From: Erigeron canadensis
Lineage: Eukaryota > Streptophyta > Magnoliopsida > Asterales > Asteraceae
NCBI RefSeq assembly: GCF_010389155.1
Contig: NC_057763.1
Coordinates: 30,672,645 to 30,736,644 of the forward strand
DNA length: 64,000 nt
Reading direction: 5' to 3'
Shown: positions 12,527-23,819 of the stretch, piece after piece
How the letters are laid out: the number at the start of each line of letters is the position of its first letter
Numbering within the stretch: position 1 is the first letter of the stretch
Notes under the pieces: generated by a model
Databases searched by the model: none
What the model saw: the letters and a program-made list of their open reading frames with translations, nothing else
What the model was told of the DNA's origin: nothing
Made by a program: the position numbers and the translations under genes

Positions 12527-14865
12527 TTTTAGGGACGCGGCGTAGAAACAGTCACGAAAGGGTGACTAGTTCCACATATTTGAGGATTTAAATTAAATTT
12601 GTTTTTTCTGATCATATTATTATTTAGTTTTTGCAATTCTATAAATTCTTGTCATTTTATTAGTAATTGCACTATTTTAAAGAAATGATGCAAGATATCA
12701 GTTTTTGGTGATTGTGGTGCATGGTCAATCTAACGGAAAGCTAAACAAAAAAATTACATACCAGAGCTTGAAACATGATTTTAAGTGTGCATAATTAGTT
12801 GCTCCTGAAAGAGCTCGATGATAACTGATTAAAACAGAAAGTCGTTACTAAGAGCATAGACTAGCAACACGAACAAAAATACATCTAACGTATACGACCA
12901 ATATCTGGATCCATCGTCGACAAGTGTGTAAATATTAAAAACAACTATGTGCCCTGCCCCAGTTTCTATTGAATAGGGACCAAAATTTGTTCTTTTCCCA
13001 CAAGAGATAAGAAACAAACATACCTCATTATTAAACATTGTAGAGCAAGTAAGTGAAGAAAGAAGGTGAATTCATAAGGAAAAAGAAGAATACTAAACCA
13101 GGCTCCATATCCAGTATCTGATTAGCATGCTAAACATGATTACAAAAATTATGCAGTTACAAAAAAGATCTTGATTATATATTCAAAACACATCGGATGA
13201 ATCTCAAGCTGTTTGACCCATTAGTTAAATCCTTCGACTTAACACATGACCCATTTAGATATAACGTAACCAAAAGTGAACCAAATTAAGTGAACAGATA
13301 GAAAATGTAACCTCTACAGATGAGTGTGAACCATGAAAATAAAGTGTCCTCAACCCTAAAATCTGTGGGAGTATTATAGTCTCCAATAGTAAATATAATC
13401 CTACAGAACATGTAACCTCTACAGATGAGTATTGACTATGAACTCAACGTAAATTCACATGTTTATACTAAAAGTATGTGTATGTATCAAACCAGCCTAA
13501 TTGCAGACTCCCCTTGCTGAGAAGACATAGTCACCAATTGTGTGAATACGTTGACCAAGTCATGAAGAGTTGTGTCCTTTAACTAGCCAATTGGATAATT
13601 AAAAAAGAAATGGGTCGAAACCAGCCAGCAGTGCATGCAACTCCTACGCTTCATTTTTGAGTTTTTTTTTTAAGAGAAGAAAATGAAAAGATAAGAATTT
13701 TTACCTTTTTGCCTTTTTAAGTTTTTTTTTTCCAAAAGAAAAGAAAGTGAAGGGAAGGAAAAATCAGAGCTTTTTCCCCCAAAAATTTTCTGGCCATTTT
13801 GGCCTGATTTGGATGGAAAAGAAAGTGGAAGGGTGGTTGCAGGTGGTGGTTGCGTGGAAGGAGTGGTTGCAGTTGGTGGTTGCGTCGTCAAGAATGCAAA
13901 AAGGTTGCAGGCGTTGATTGGATACACACACAAGCAATAAAGTAATTATTTTCTTGCTTACCCATGTTGAAGTTTTTTTTGGTTTTCTTGTATTCGGTGG
14001 TTGGTTGTATTTGCAGCAATAGCAAAGAGATGGCAGGAGGATATAGATTAGGGTTTTTTTCTTTTTTTCCTTTCTTTTCTTTTAAAATGGAGAATGAGTT
14101 TTTTTTATATAATTTTCTATCATTTCTTCTCTTATCCAATCTTTCCCATTCTTTTCTCTTACTAAAAACTCAAGGATGCAGTGTTATCATTTGCCTATAT
14201 TTATTACTAAAAAATCTCATAACAAACTTCCATAGCATAGCTTTTTATCATATCTACAACATCAATATATTTTTAAATGATATGAATTTTTTGGGAAGAA
14301 CAATCAGATTTAACCTGTACAGACTTATTTCATATTTTGACCCACTACTCATCCTAACCCACCCGTTTTTCCACTTTTGATATTCTGTTTTTACAAAATT
14401 CCTCATGAAGCAAGTGACTATAATTCAATCCTGCGTAGTTCAAGACATTAAAAATTTAATAAAAAAGGGACGTATATGTCATGTTGAGTTTTGTTGAAAA
14501 ATAATGTTACACCTAGTCTACAAACCTCGGTCCTCAAACTGTTATTTAGATAGTCAACCAGATAGTTCAATGGGTGGTTGTCTCCTGTCTCAAACATTTT
14601 TACTTTGGTTTTGGGAATTGTATACATTACAGCTGAATTAAGCGCGTGGTAAGATGATAGCTGCCAGCGCTTGGATATCCATATATAGTTGGATCATTAA
14701 AAACTGATGTCCTGTTTGCCACTGGAAACACTAAAGTGAATCATGTCTCCGTACAATAGACCATTAAAAACTGATGTCCTTCAAGCTAATTAAAGATTTC
14801 AATAGACCACGGGCCAGACCCTGTTTGTTGAAATTGAGGAATTACTACATATACTTTAAAAAGTA
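12527..14865. other. Intergenic, possible decayed TIR element
   Basis: No gene is recognised. A minus-strand ORF at 12829-13038 has a hydrophobic C-terminus but matches nothing I know. Around 13650-13700 and 14120-14178, poly-T/purine-rich segments ending in TTTTTGAG and CTCAAGGATGC are loosely inverted, which could mark a ~530-bp degenerate element. Confidence 0.3.
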
Positions 14866-15014
14866 CTAGAGTTATGCCTGCGCAATACAGCGGTGACGGG
14901 TTTTGGTGGCGCGCAGAGGTAGTGGCGGTGGCAAGTGGTTTAGGTTATTGATGTAATGAAGTTTTGATGAATCGTTGAAACTCAAAAGAGATTTGCATTA
15001 TAATATAGTATAGA
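14866..15014 (-). mobile_element. Shortest mini-Helitron, complete termini
   Basis: At 149 bp on the minus strand, it starts TCTATACTATATTATAATGC after A. It ends CCGCTGTATTGCGCAGGC and then CTAG before T. Its start is almost identical to that of 17321-17809, which defines the family's 5' consensus. Confidence 0.6.
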
Positions 15015-15294
15015 TATAGATTTGTGAGATTGATGTCTATATGTACGGGCAAGTTGCACGTCCAATACGGAGGGAATGGTGGCAAGGGGGGTGGGGCGAC
15101 GGTGCCAACCGGTGGTGCGAGATGTGGGTATGAATAAATTGAAAAATTCTATTTCATAAAGATAAATCTATCATTATATGTGAAAAACAATGCAATGAGC
15201 CAATGATATACTAATAAATTATTGGAATTTCAAATCTAACATTGTAAGTTGAAAACCAACAAAAGTGTTTTAGAGACAAATATATCATTTCTTT

Positions 15295-15510
15295 TTACAA
15301 CTCGGATTGAATATCAATGGAGCGTTTAGACTATGTTATTTTAACTGGGTCCATGCTAGAGATTTAACCCCCTCACTGAATATGTAGCAAGAGCAAATTG
15401 AAACGCCCTAATAGTCCGCATAAAAGCACAACAACGTATAAGGGGAAAACCTTACTCCCTTAATGAGTCTCGAATCTGGCTCTCCCCAAATCTAAGCCCT
15501 TTTTGGTTGA
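15295..15510 (-). repeat. Degenerate SINE copy
   Basis: The complement contains TCTAGCATGGACCCAGTTAA followed by AACATAGTCTAAA, and an upstream AAGGTTTTCCCCTTA. This matches the body of the SINEs at 41911-42243 and 58940-59239. Ends and target duplication are not clear. Confidence 0.45.
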
Positions 15511-15795
15511 GACAAGTATATCATCATTATTAAAACATATAATTCACTTTGTATTACGAGTAATATTTGAAATTATTGCTATATATTACTCGTATTAATT
15601 AAGGTAACATTCATATATAAGCTGGTTACATCTTGACTAAAACTCAGGTTTTGGTATGAAATAAGCGATACGAAAATTTATTGCTACATACATACCACTT
15701 TTATATAGATATAATTAGCAGCATCAACATCTTTGACTATTGGTGTTATGTGCATGTTATGTGTTTGATAATTAAGGTCAGCTTATGTTGTTAAT

Positions 15796-15809
15796 ATATC
15801 CCCCAACGG
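15796..15809 (+). promoter_or_regulatory. ATATCCCCCAACGG box shared by both GRP promoters
   Basis: The exact 14-mer occurs 140 bp before this gene's ATG and again at 21569-21582 upstream of its paralog. In both cases it is followed by an ACGCG core and a CATATGCATT/GCATGCAATA (RY-like) sequence. Conservation amid diverged flanks suggests a functional cis-element. A TATA box, CTATATATATA, lies at 15863-15873. Confidence 0.5.
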
Positions 15810-15935
15810 TTTAACGCGGACATATGCATTAATGTCTCATGCAACTTTTGTTTCAAATAACACTATATATATAACTAAATTACTGCATGAAAAATATATA
15901 AGAAGATCATTATACATTGAAATTAGTAGTTATAT

Positions 15936-16979
15936 ATGGGGGTTTCCAAAAAATGGGTTTGCATGGTTCTTCTTTTGATAGCCATTGCTTCTCAGTTGAG
16001 CGTAATGTCTCTTGGAAATATACTAGGCGGTAATGATTGTGGATTTGGTAGGAAAGGTTGCGGTGGCGTGAGAGGTGGTGGTGGGTTAGGAGGCGGAGGT
16101 GGTGGAGGTTTAGGGGGAGGTTCTGGAAAGGGTGGTGGGTTTGGAGCTGGAGTGGGAGGTGGAGTTGGTGGTGGTGGCGGAATTGGCGGAGGTGGTGGCG
16201 GCGGAAGTGGTGGGGGTGGTGGTATAGGGGGAGGGTCTGGGAAAGGTGGTGGATTTGGAGCTGGAGGAGGCGTTGGAGGTGGTGTAGGTGGTGGAATAGG
16301 AGGCGGTGGTGGCGGAGGAAGTGGTGGAGGTGGTGGCTTAGGAGGCGGGTCGGGTAAAGGTGGCGGCTTTGGAGCCGGGGGAGGAGTTGGTGGCAGCGGT
16401 GGTGGTTTAGGTGGTGGTGGCGGAGGAGGAAGCGGTGGTGGTGGTGGTTTAGGGGGAGGTTCAGGCAAAGGTGGTGGATCTGGAGTTGGGGGAGGCGTTG
16501 GTGGTGGTGGTATAGGTGGTGGTGTAGGAGGTGGTGGTGGTGGAGGGAGTGGTGGTGGTGGTGGCCTAGGAGGAGGGTCAGGTAAAGGTGGTGGATTTGG
16601 AGCTGGAGGAGGAGTTGGTGGTGGTGTAGGTGGAGGTGGGGGAATTGGTGGTGGCGGCGGAAGCGGTGGAGGTGGCGGTTTAGGTGGAGGTTCTGGTAGT
16701 GGTGGGGGATTTGGAGCTGGGGGAGGAGTTGGTGGTGGTGGTGGTGGTGTAGGTGGAGGTGGTGGTGGAGGAAGTGGAGGTGGTGGCGGTATAGGAGGAG
16801 GCTCAGGAAGTGGTGGTGGTTTTGGAGCCGGTGGAGGAATAGGTGGTGGAGCCGGAGGTTTAGGGGGAGGAGGAGGAGGAGGGGGAGGAGGAGGAGGTGG
16901 TGGTGGTGGAGGAGTAGGACATGGTGGTGGTTTTGGTGCTGGTGGCGGTCTAGGGGGTGGAGTTGGCGGAGGGTTTTGA
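15936..16979 (+). CDS. Glycine-rich cell-wall-type protein (GRP), copy 1
   Basis: One exon, 347 residues. The first ~27 form a signal peptide (MGVSKKWVCMVLLLIAIAS...). A short mature N-terminus with three Cys (NDCGFGRKGCGG region) follows, then about 300 residues of glycine repeats. The repeat period is about 35-40 residues with the theme LGGGSGKGGGFGAGGGVGG, then IGGGGGGGSGGGGG. There are about eight units, and GSGK gives way to GSGS toward the C-terminus. This is the architecture of class I structural GRPs exported to the wall. The ATG lies about 70 bp after a TATA box and aligns with the paralog's start. The long Pro-rich antisense frame and the Trp/Arg-rich alternative frame are by-products of GGN codons. 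Confidence 0.85.
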   Translation: MGVSKKWVCMVLLLIAIASQLSVMSLGNILGGNDCGFGRKGCGGVRGGGGLGGGGGGGLGGGSGKGGGFGAGVGGGVGGGGGIGGGGGGGSGGGGGIGGGSGKGGGFGAGGGVGGGVGGGIGGGGGGGSGGGGGLGGGSGKGGGFGAGGGVGGSGGGLGGGGGGGSGGGGGLGGGSGKGGGSGVGGGVGGGGIGGGVGGGGGGGSGGGGGLGGGSGKGGGFGAGGGVGGGVGGGGGIGGGGGSGGGGGLGGGSGSGGGFGAGGGVGGGGGGVGGGGGGGSGGGGGIGGGSGSGGGFGAGGGIGGGAGGLGGGGGGGGGGGGGGGGGVGHGGGFGAGGGLGGGVGGGF

Positions 16980-17320
16980 TGTTATATTGATTGTACCGTG
17001 TAAAACGACAATTTAAAAATAAAAAATATTTATAATGTAAACTTGTTGTTTTTGTATTGATTATTATATATATCTGGAATCAAATAATATTTATGCATTT
17101 CAATTTGATTTTGTTTTAAGATTAATCTTGATCTCTATATAAATCGAATAACTATTAATTTTAATATTCATAAAACTTTTTAATTGAGGAAAACACTTCA
17201 CTTACCGGCTTTAATTTTTAAATACTAGAATACTATTGTTAATCTAAAACTTCCAATACATATAATGTAAAAGTTTCATCTCTAAATATCATTAAATAAA
17301 TAACAATTTAAAAGATTATA
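16980..17320. other. GRP copy 1 3' flank, nothing recognised
   Basis: AT-rich sequence with AATAAAAAATA at about 17018, a plausible polyadenylation region for the GRP gene. Confidence 0.4.
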
Positions 17321-17809
17321 TCTATACTATATTATAAAGCAGATTTTCTCTAGATTTTTAATATTGAACTTAAATTTTCAATATTGATTTTAAGTACCTC
17401 CCCAAAATGTCCCTCCTATCTATTCTATATTTACCTAAAATAACTATAATACTCTTTCTCTTTCCTCAAATCTTAACCAATCATTTTTTTTTCTCTCTGC
17501 TCCATAAATCATTTATTCCACCAATTCATTCAAAATCTTTTATCTCAAAAACTGTACATCGATAAATTATAAAAAATATATGAGTGTTCTTAAAATTTCA
17601 TGCTCTTTCATTAGAGATGTTATTCGATATACTTTCGACGAATTTTTAAATCTAAGGACGAAACCCGTACGTCTAAGACATTTAACGATCTCATGCTCTA
17701 TGACATATCAACTCCTATGACTTATCACACTTTATGATATATCACACTCTATGACCTATCACCCCACCATCTCACCGCCGCAACGCACGGATACTTACTC
17801 TCATCATAG
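17321..17809 (+). mobile_element. Mini-Helitron family member, decayed 3' end
   Basis: It starts TCTATACTATATTATAAAGC after A, as in the family consensus. The GC hairpin remnant CCGCCGCAACGCACGG sits near 17775-17790. The expected CTAG has decayed to CATAG. The interior carries a run of CTATGACATATCA-like repeats (17697-17760). Confidence 0.5.
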
Positions 17810-20208
17810 TAGAAAATGTTTTAGTTAAAAGGAAAAAAAAGCATTCAAAACCATGTCATGTTTCTTAACAATCGTTAATTAAAAATTAATTTCTCTCTTT
17901 CATTTATACAACCCAATTTAATTCAAAGTTTGACCCTCAATCAAAACCCAACCTAAACAAATTTTATATTATTATTATTATGTATAATAAAACTATGAAA
18001 AAATTATCAGTCAATAGAAACATCACATGTGGCATGTAAGAGCTTGCAATCCGGTTTTTCCACTCGAGCAGATCATTGCTTGCAATCTCCACTATCATTT
18101 CTTTTGAATATTTAGTTACACAACTTTCATTACTTTTGATTATTTTATTGAACGATCTATGATTTTTGCTCACCGATAATGTTAGTTTATGAATAATATT
18201 TCATAATGTTTGTTGTTTTAATTATCAAAACAGACTTTATATAAAAGGGGATCAAAACAGCTTTCATATATACGGTCTATTAAAAGATATTTTTACTTAC
18301 AAATATAATGTTGTCAAAATGATGATTATTTACAATTAATTATTAAACTTATAATAAAAAAGTAGATTAACAGATAATGGTAACTAATTATATTAAAATT
18401 AACACTTGATTTAGAAAGTTTAATTTATATGATTAATAGAAACCAGAATCATTTTAATGATCTAACGGAAAGAAAAACAAATACTCAAAAATACATAATT
18501 TTTGTTTTAAATACTATACATAAACAAGTAACATACAGTGATAGATTTATAACAAACTTTTATATCAAATAGAACAAGCACTGCATAATGTGTGTATAAC
18601 TACTTATAATAAATAATTGTTGTATATTATGAAAATGTATGAATTTATCTCTATTCATAGGATTTGATTCATAGGAATTTTCACGTACGAGTATACATGA
18701 TAAATACTTGCGTGATCATACATATATATGAAAAATGTGATGACTACTCGTATATATTTCTGACATGGCTAATTACATGACAAAGACCCATCTTTAATAT
18801 TACCTTTTAATTGTAGGGTTCAAACACTATTACTATCGAGTCAGATGAAATTGAATTTTAAGTTTATAATAATAACCCATTCCTCCAATGGGGTAGCTCT
18901 GTTCATATACATTTAATCATGTTGACCTTTTGCACATGGATCAACTAACTAGTTGTTCTCTCTTGTTACTTTTCTAACAAATTAAATTGAATACCCCTTT
19001 CAATTATTTGCCAATTACACAATCATTTTAACATATATATTGTCGATGTTTATTGTAAAGTTTAAGCTATATCTGTATTAAATTTCAATTTATAGTGTGT
19101 ATGTATGATTTTATAATTAGTAACACTACTTCTTTTACGACTATTATTACTCGTACTTATTAGTTGTAAGTGTATTTCTGAAAATTAGTTGAGTACATGA
19201 TCAATAAGAAGCAAGTGTTAAAAGTGATATGCCAATAACCCTCAATTCAATAATATTTGAGGTAGCTAGGAGTAGTGTGAGACGCAAAGTAGTTATAATA
19301 ATATAATGAGGGGTTATGAGTTCAAATCTCATTTACGTCATGTCATTAGGATTTTTAATTACTCCTCCGGAAAGTTTTTTTCCGCTTACTAATAAATCAC
19401 ATCTGCTTTTTATAAAAAAAGAAAAGAAAATTTGTTAACTGATGTTGCTGTATATTAAAAAATATAAAAGCAATATTAACATTAAAATATAAAAAAGTTT
19501 GAAGAAGTCTTCCATGGGACATGGTGGATATAAAAGCAATATTAACGTGGGAAAATGATCCGTACTGCAAACTTTACCTAAAATTAGATACGGCTATGTT
19601 AAAAAATGTTACAAATTAAACCTTTGAATTTTATAAACATACATAGCTCCCCCTGATTTTTACATTACCTCCCCCTGATTTTTACATAACCCCCATTGAA
19701 TTTTACATAATCTCCTACTGCTTTACCTAAGATAGGTACTGCATGCTTTACCTAACCTTTCTCCTATTAACATTGCTTTAAATGCCCATGTATCTATTCA
19801 TTTCTCGTTTCACATCCAACCCATTTATCTCGATCTAATCTTAATCATGTTTATTATATGTTAGACCCGTACGAATGTGCGATGCGACGATAAAATATAA
19901 CGTGAGAAGTGTTGTTAATTTCAAACCAAACTTCAAACCAAACACTTAGTATGAGAAAATTATAACTTGGTATTTATATAACGTAAATTAATACTGTACA
20001 TTAAGAGACCAAAAATGCATTATGGAGATACGTTGAAGGCTAGCTAATGTAAAAACTTGACTTGAATTTCAATTAAATATTTCTTTTCTAAATCTATATG
20101 TAAATTTTTTTATTTAATTGTAAAAAGGTTTTAAATGTCAAATAAGGATATTTAAAATAAAACGGTAAGAAAATATAAATTAGTATTTGTCTAAGTTTAA
20201 ATCAATAT
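17810..20208. other. Intergenic, small tandem repeats only
   Basis: No gene is recognised. A 20-23-bp motif CTCCCCCTGATTTTTACAT is repeated in diverging copies at 19647-19713. ATATAAAAGCAATATTAAC occurs at about 19461 and about 19530. TTATGAGTTCAAATCTCA near 19315 resembles a Pol III B box and could belong to a SINE remnant, but the rest is unclear. Confidence 0.4.
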
Positions 20209-21374
20209 TACATTTATGTGTTTAATCACTGGATGTACCATGTATTTTAATTTCTTTCTTGTACAAAATTGCATAATATCAAATTTTATTGAAGTAGAAC
20301 ACCCTTATATTTTCATTTTTTATACATGGTTGCATAACGTACATGACCGACTTTAGCCTGTAAATTCTATTTTTGCACTAGACCCAATTGACTTTTAAGT
20401 CAACATAATATGTTTCAAGCTAGCAACTTCGAGATCGAATAACTTGTAACCGAAACACGATCCAACCAAACAGCTTTCACACATGTATTATCTAGACCCC
20501 AATCTATATATATCAACTAAGCAACAACCTTAAAACTTGCACATCAACTCGAAAACCTTACGAGAGCACAAAAACTAACTTTCATGCGAACGATCAGATG
20601 GTAACGAAACTTCACCAAACTTTACACATAACTTAATGAAACATAAACGAACTCATAGAAACTTTCGTTTCTAGTTGTGTAGTTGTTTATTTTGTAAGTT
20701 ATAACGTGACCCAATTAAACTTTCGTTTCAGTTTCAATTCAAATTTTCGATCATTATTGCTTAAATTCATTGTGTTTCTCTTAGTTAATGTTATTAAAGT
20801 CATTTGCAAGTTACGGTTTGTGATTTGGTTGAGTATATCTCTCGTTACCCTTTTAGTGTTCTTAAACTTTAGATATGTGTTGCGCAAAAGTTACACGTTA
20901 GAATTTTGTTCTGAAAGTTTCTATGAGTTCGTTTATGTTTCATTAAGTTATGTGTAAAGTTTGGTGAAGTTTCGTTACCATCTGATCGTTCGCAAGAAAG
21001 TTAGTTTTTGTGCTCTCGTAAGGTTTTCGGTTTAGTTTTCGGGTTGATTGTGCAAGTTCTAAGGTTGTTACTTAGTTGATATATATAGATTGGGGTCTAG
21101 AGAATGCATGCGTGAAAGCTGTTTGGCTGGATCGTGTTTCGGTTACAAGTTATTCGATCTCGAAGTTGCTAGTTTGAAACATATTATGTTGACTTAAAAG
21201 TCAACTGGGTCTAGTGCAAAAATAGAATTTACAGGCTAAAGCCGGTCACGTTATGCAATCATGTACAGAAAATGAAAGTAAAAGGGCGTTCCACTTCAAT
21301 AAAATTTGATATTATACAACTATGTACAAGAAAGAAAGTACATGATGCATCCAGTAAATAAACCCTACATTTAT
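20209..21374. mobile_element. Mutator-like element with ~450-bp inverted arms
   Basis: The body, 20218-21365, is flanked by the 9-bp direct repeat TACATTTAT (20209-20217 and 21366-21374), the target-duplication length of Mutator elements. The arms 20218-20666 and 20913-21365 are inverted copies over essentially their whole length, with scattered mismatches and small indels. The outer ends begin GTGTTTAATCACTGGATG and, on the other strand, GGGTTTATTTACTGGATG. The 246-bp spacer (20667-20912) holds part of an 83-codon ORF of unknown meaning. There is no transposase, so the element is non-autonomous. A read-through transcript would fold into a very long hairpin. Confidence 0.75.
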
Positions 21375-21568
21375 TTGTCTCAACAAGCTCGGAGTGAGAG
21401 GCAATTAGTCATTTGACTTATGATAAATAGAAGTCAAAACACTTAAAAATCACCCCAAGCAATTCATCATCAAGTGGATTTTAATCATAAATATGTATGC
21501 ATTAACCACTTAAAATGCTTTTTGGCGACAATTGGATCATATCATCATCGATCCCTACCAGTTGGCTC

Positions 21569-21582
21569 ATATCCCCCAACGG
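21569..21582 (+). promoter_or_regulatory. Second copy of the ATATCCCCCAACGG promoter box
   Basis: Identical to 15796-15809 and followed by CTCCACGCGTTGGCATGCAA. It lies about 218 bp before the preferred ATG of GRP copy 2. A TATA-like CTATATAA lies at 21711-21718. Confidence 0.5.
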
Positions 21583-21786
21583 CTCCACGCGTTGGCATGC
21601 AATAAATCTACCCACCAAAATGCAAGCATTCAATTCATTTGCGACCAGCTAGCTACATGTATGGTTGTATGCAAGTGGGCGGGTATGAACAGTTACATAC
21701 ATGTCTATATCTATATAATCTCACTTTCTGCACCACTACATACATAATCAAATTAATTAAGTAATTTTAACTACTTGAGATATATT

Positions 21787-23082
21787 ATGGGGTTATCTCA
21801 TAAATGGATTTGTGCGTTGCTACTTGTCATCAACATTGTCTTACACATGAGTGTAATTACGCTTGGAGATAAAGGATTCAATGATGAAAAATGGGATTGC
21901 GATTATTGCCAATTGCGCCCAACAAGCCCAAGGTGTCGTGGTAGAATATGTCGAGGAATTGGTGGTGGTGGTGGGCTAGGCGGTGGAGGCGGATTTGGTG
22001 GAGGTTCGGGAGGAGGACTCGGTGGTGGTGGAGGGCTAGGTGGTGGTAGTGGAGGCGGACTAGGAGGTGGTAGTGGTGGAGGTGGTGGTCTAGGTGGAGG
22101 TTCAGGAAGTGGTGGCGGGTTCGGGGCTGGAGGTGGAGTAGGTGGTGGTGCTGGAGGTGGTGGCATTGGTGGAGGAGGAGGAGGTGGAAGTGGTGGTGGT
22201 GGCGGTTTAGGTGGAGGGTCAGGTAATGGTGGTGGATTTGGAGCTGGAGGAGGAGTAGGTGGCGGTGGAGCTAGCGGTGGCGGCCTTGGTGGAGGCGGTG
22301 GTGGAGGAAGTGGTGGAGGTGGTGGTTTAGGAGGAGGTTCAGGTAAAGGTGGTGGATATGGAGCCGGAGGAGGAGTAGGTGGTGGTGCAGCTGGAGGGGG
22401 TGGCCTTGGGGGAGGTGGAGGTGGCGGAAGTGGTGGAGGTGGTGGTTTAGGAGGAGGTTCAGGTAAAGGTGGTGGATATGGAGCCGGAGGAGGAGTAGGT
22501 GGTGGTGCAGCTGGAGGGGGTGGCCTTGGGGGAGGTGGAGGTGGCGGAAGTGGTGGAGGTGGTGGTTTAGGGGGAGGTTCGGGAAGTGGTGGTGGATTTG
22601 GAGCGGGGGGAGGAGTTGGCGGTGGTGCAGGAGGTGTTGGTGTTGGAGGTGGTGGCGGTGGTGGTAGTGGTGGGGGTGGTGGTCTCGGAGGTGGTTCAGG
22701 AAGCGGTGGTGGATTTGGAGCCGGAGGAGGAGTAGGTGGTGGTGCTGGAGGTGTAGGCGTTGGCGGGGGTGGTGGTGGAGGTAGTGGCGGTGGTGGTTCA
22801 GGCCAAGGTGGAGGGTTTGGAGCTGGGGGTGGCGTTGGTGGAGGAAGTGCCGGGGGTTTAGGTGGTGGAGGTGGAGCTGGTGGAGGAGGAGGTGGCGGCT
22901 TAGGTGGTGGCGGAGGCTTGGGGAAGGGTGGTGGTCTTGGTGGTGGACTTGGTGGTGGTCATGGTGGTGGTGGTGGAGTGGGAGTAGGGGTCGGCATTGG
23001 AGTTGGAGTAGGAGTGGGTGGCGGTAGTGGTGGAGGCGGTGGTATCAGGGCAGGGAGTGGCTTTGGAGGCAGCGGAAACTAA
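21787..23082 (+). CDS. Glycine-rich cell-wall-type protein (GRP), copy 2
   Basis: One exon, 431 residues from the ATG at 21787. I prefer it to the ATG four codons upstream (21775) because MGLSHKWICALLLV aligns with MGVSKKWVCMVLLL of copy 1. A signal peptide comes first, then a Cys-containing mature N-terminus (WDCDYCQL, PRCRGRICRG), longer than in copy 1. About 370 residues of the same ~40-residue glycine repeats follow, ending in a GVGVGIGVGVGVG segment and FGGSGN. Units are mainly GSGKGGGYGAGGG or GSGSGGGFGAGGG. Segments 22321-22440 and 22441-22560 are identical 120-bp tandem copies, a very recent repeat gain. It is the tandem paralog of copy 1, split from it by the Mutator-like element. 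Confidence 0.85.
   Translation: MGLSHKWICALLLVINIVLHMSVITLGDKGFNDEKWDCDYCQLRPTSPRCRGRICRGIGGGGGLGGGGGFGGGSGGGLGGGGGLGGGSGGGLGGGSGGGGGLGGGSGSGGGFGAGGGVGGGAGGGGIGGGGGGGSGGGGGLGGGSGNGGGFGAGGGVGGGGASGGGLGGGGGGGSGGGGGLGGGSGKGGGYGAGGGVGGGAAGGGGLGGGGGGGSGGGGGLGGGSGKGGGYGAGGGVGGGAAGGGGLGGGGGGGSGGGGGLGGGSGSGGGFGAGGGVGGGAGGVGVGGGGGGGSGGGGGLGGGSGSGGGFGAGGGVGGGAGGVGVGGGGGGGSGGGGSGQGGGFGAGGGVGGGSAGGLGGGGGAGGGGGGGLGGGGGLGKGGGLGGGLGGGHGGGGGVGVGVGIGVGVGVGGGSGGGGGIRAGSGFGGSGN
22321..22560 (+). repeat. Perfect 120-bp tandem duplication inside GRP copy 2
   Basis: Bases 22321-22440 equal 22441-22560 exactly. The identity extends about 15 bp to the left and 11 bp to the right, giving two in-frame 40-residue units. 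Neighbouring units differ at several sites, so this pair is the youngest. Confidence 0.9.
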
Positions 23083-23819
23083 TTGCTATGTTTCAATTGT
23101 ATAAATTTATGGCTTTTTTTTTTTCCTTTCTTTAAATTCATGTTGTATGCATGTATTAATATTGATATTGTAGTTTTATTGATGTTATATAATAATTGTA
23201 AGTATTTTATTTTATACGAAGTAACATATATGAAGAGAAGTTTTCCTACAAATGAATAAATGATGTTGAGTATTCTCGATATTTATAAGGATTATATTTG
23301 ACGTGATTTATGATTAGCTAATAACTAACAACATGTTTTCGTTAATATGGGTCTACTAGCTTATCTGACCAACATGCATGATCTATTGATCGTGTAAAGT
23401 TATACGGTTATATATAGTTAGAATGTGCTAGTATTTTCAGAACAAATATATGATATATTTGTACTACAAAATTATTTACATATGTATTGTATCAAACTCA
23501 CAAGTCACAAGCTTTTAATTAGAACGAGAAGACCCAATTGTACAGTCATTAATCACCTATACTACTTATGAACAATAAATTATAGTATGAAAATCATATT
23601 ATTATTGTAAAAGAAAACGTATATATATCTTATGATACACAATTGTTGTAATAATATATCTTATGATTGTAAAAGAAAACGTATATATAGTTAAATGAGA
23701 TAACTTGTAAGATTATTATCATAGATAGAAAACATGTTTAAGATAAATCATATGATCTGATGAAGCTTATTATTGTACGTACCGATTGTATCATATATAA
23801 CTTTGTTGTGATTAATTAT
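23083..23819. other. GRP copy 2 3' flank, nothing recognised
   Basis: AT-rich sequence. TTGTAAAAGAAAACGTATAT occurs twice (about 23606 and about 23666) as a small local duplication. Confidence 0.4.

Noticed and set aside
16058..16357. Trp/Arg-rich ORF in another frame of GRP copy 1
   Set aside because: Shifted reading of GGT/GGA repeats; not a protein family.
15992..16468. 158-residue Pro-rich ORF antisense to GRP copy 1, and a similar one at 21903-22166
   Set aside because: They are the complement of GGN repeats (CCN codons). No promoter or start context is evident, and composition alone explains the open frame.
19260..19400. Possible fifth SINE head (TTATGAGTTCAAATCTCA)
   Set aside because: B-box resemblance only; no matching body, tail or duplication.
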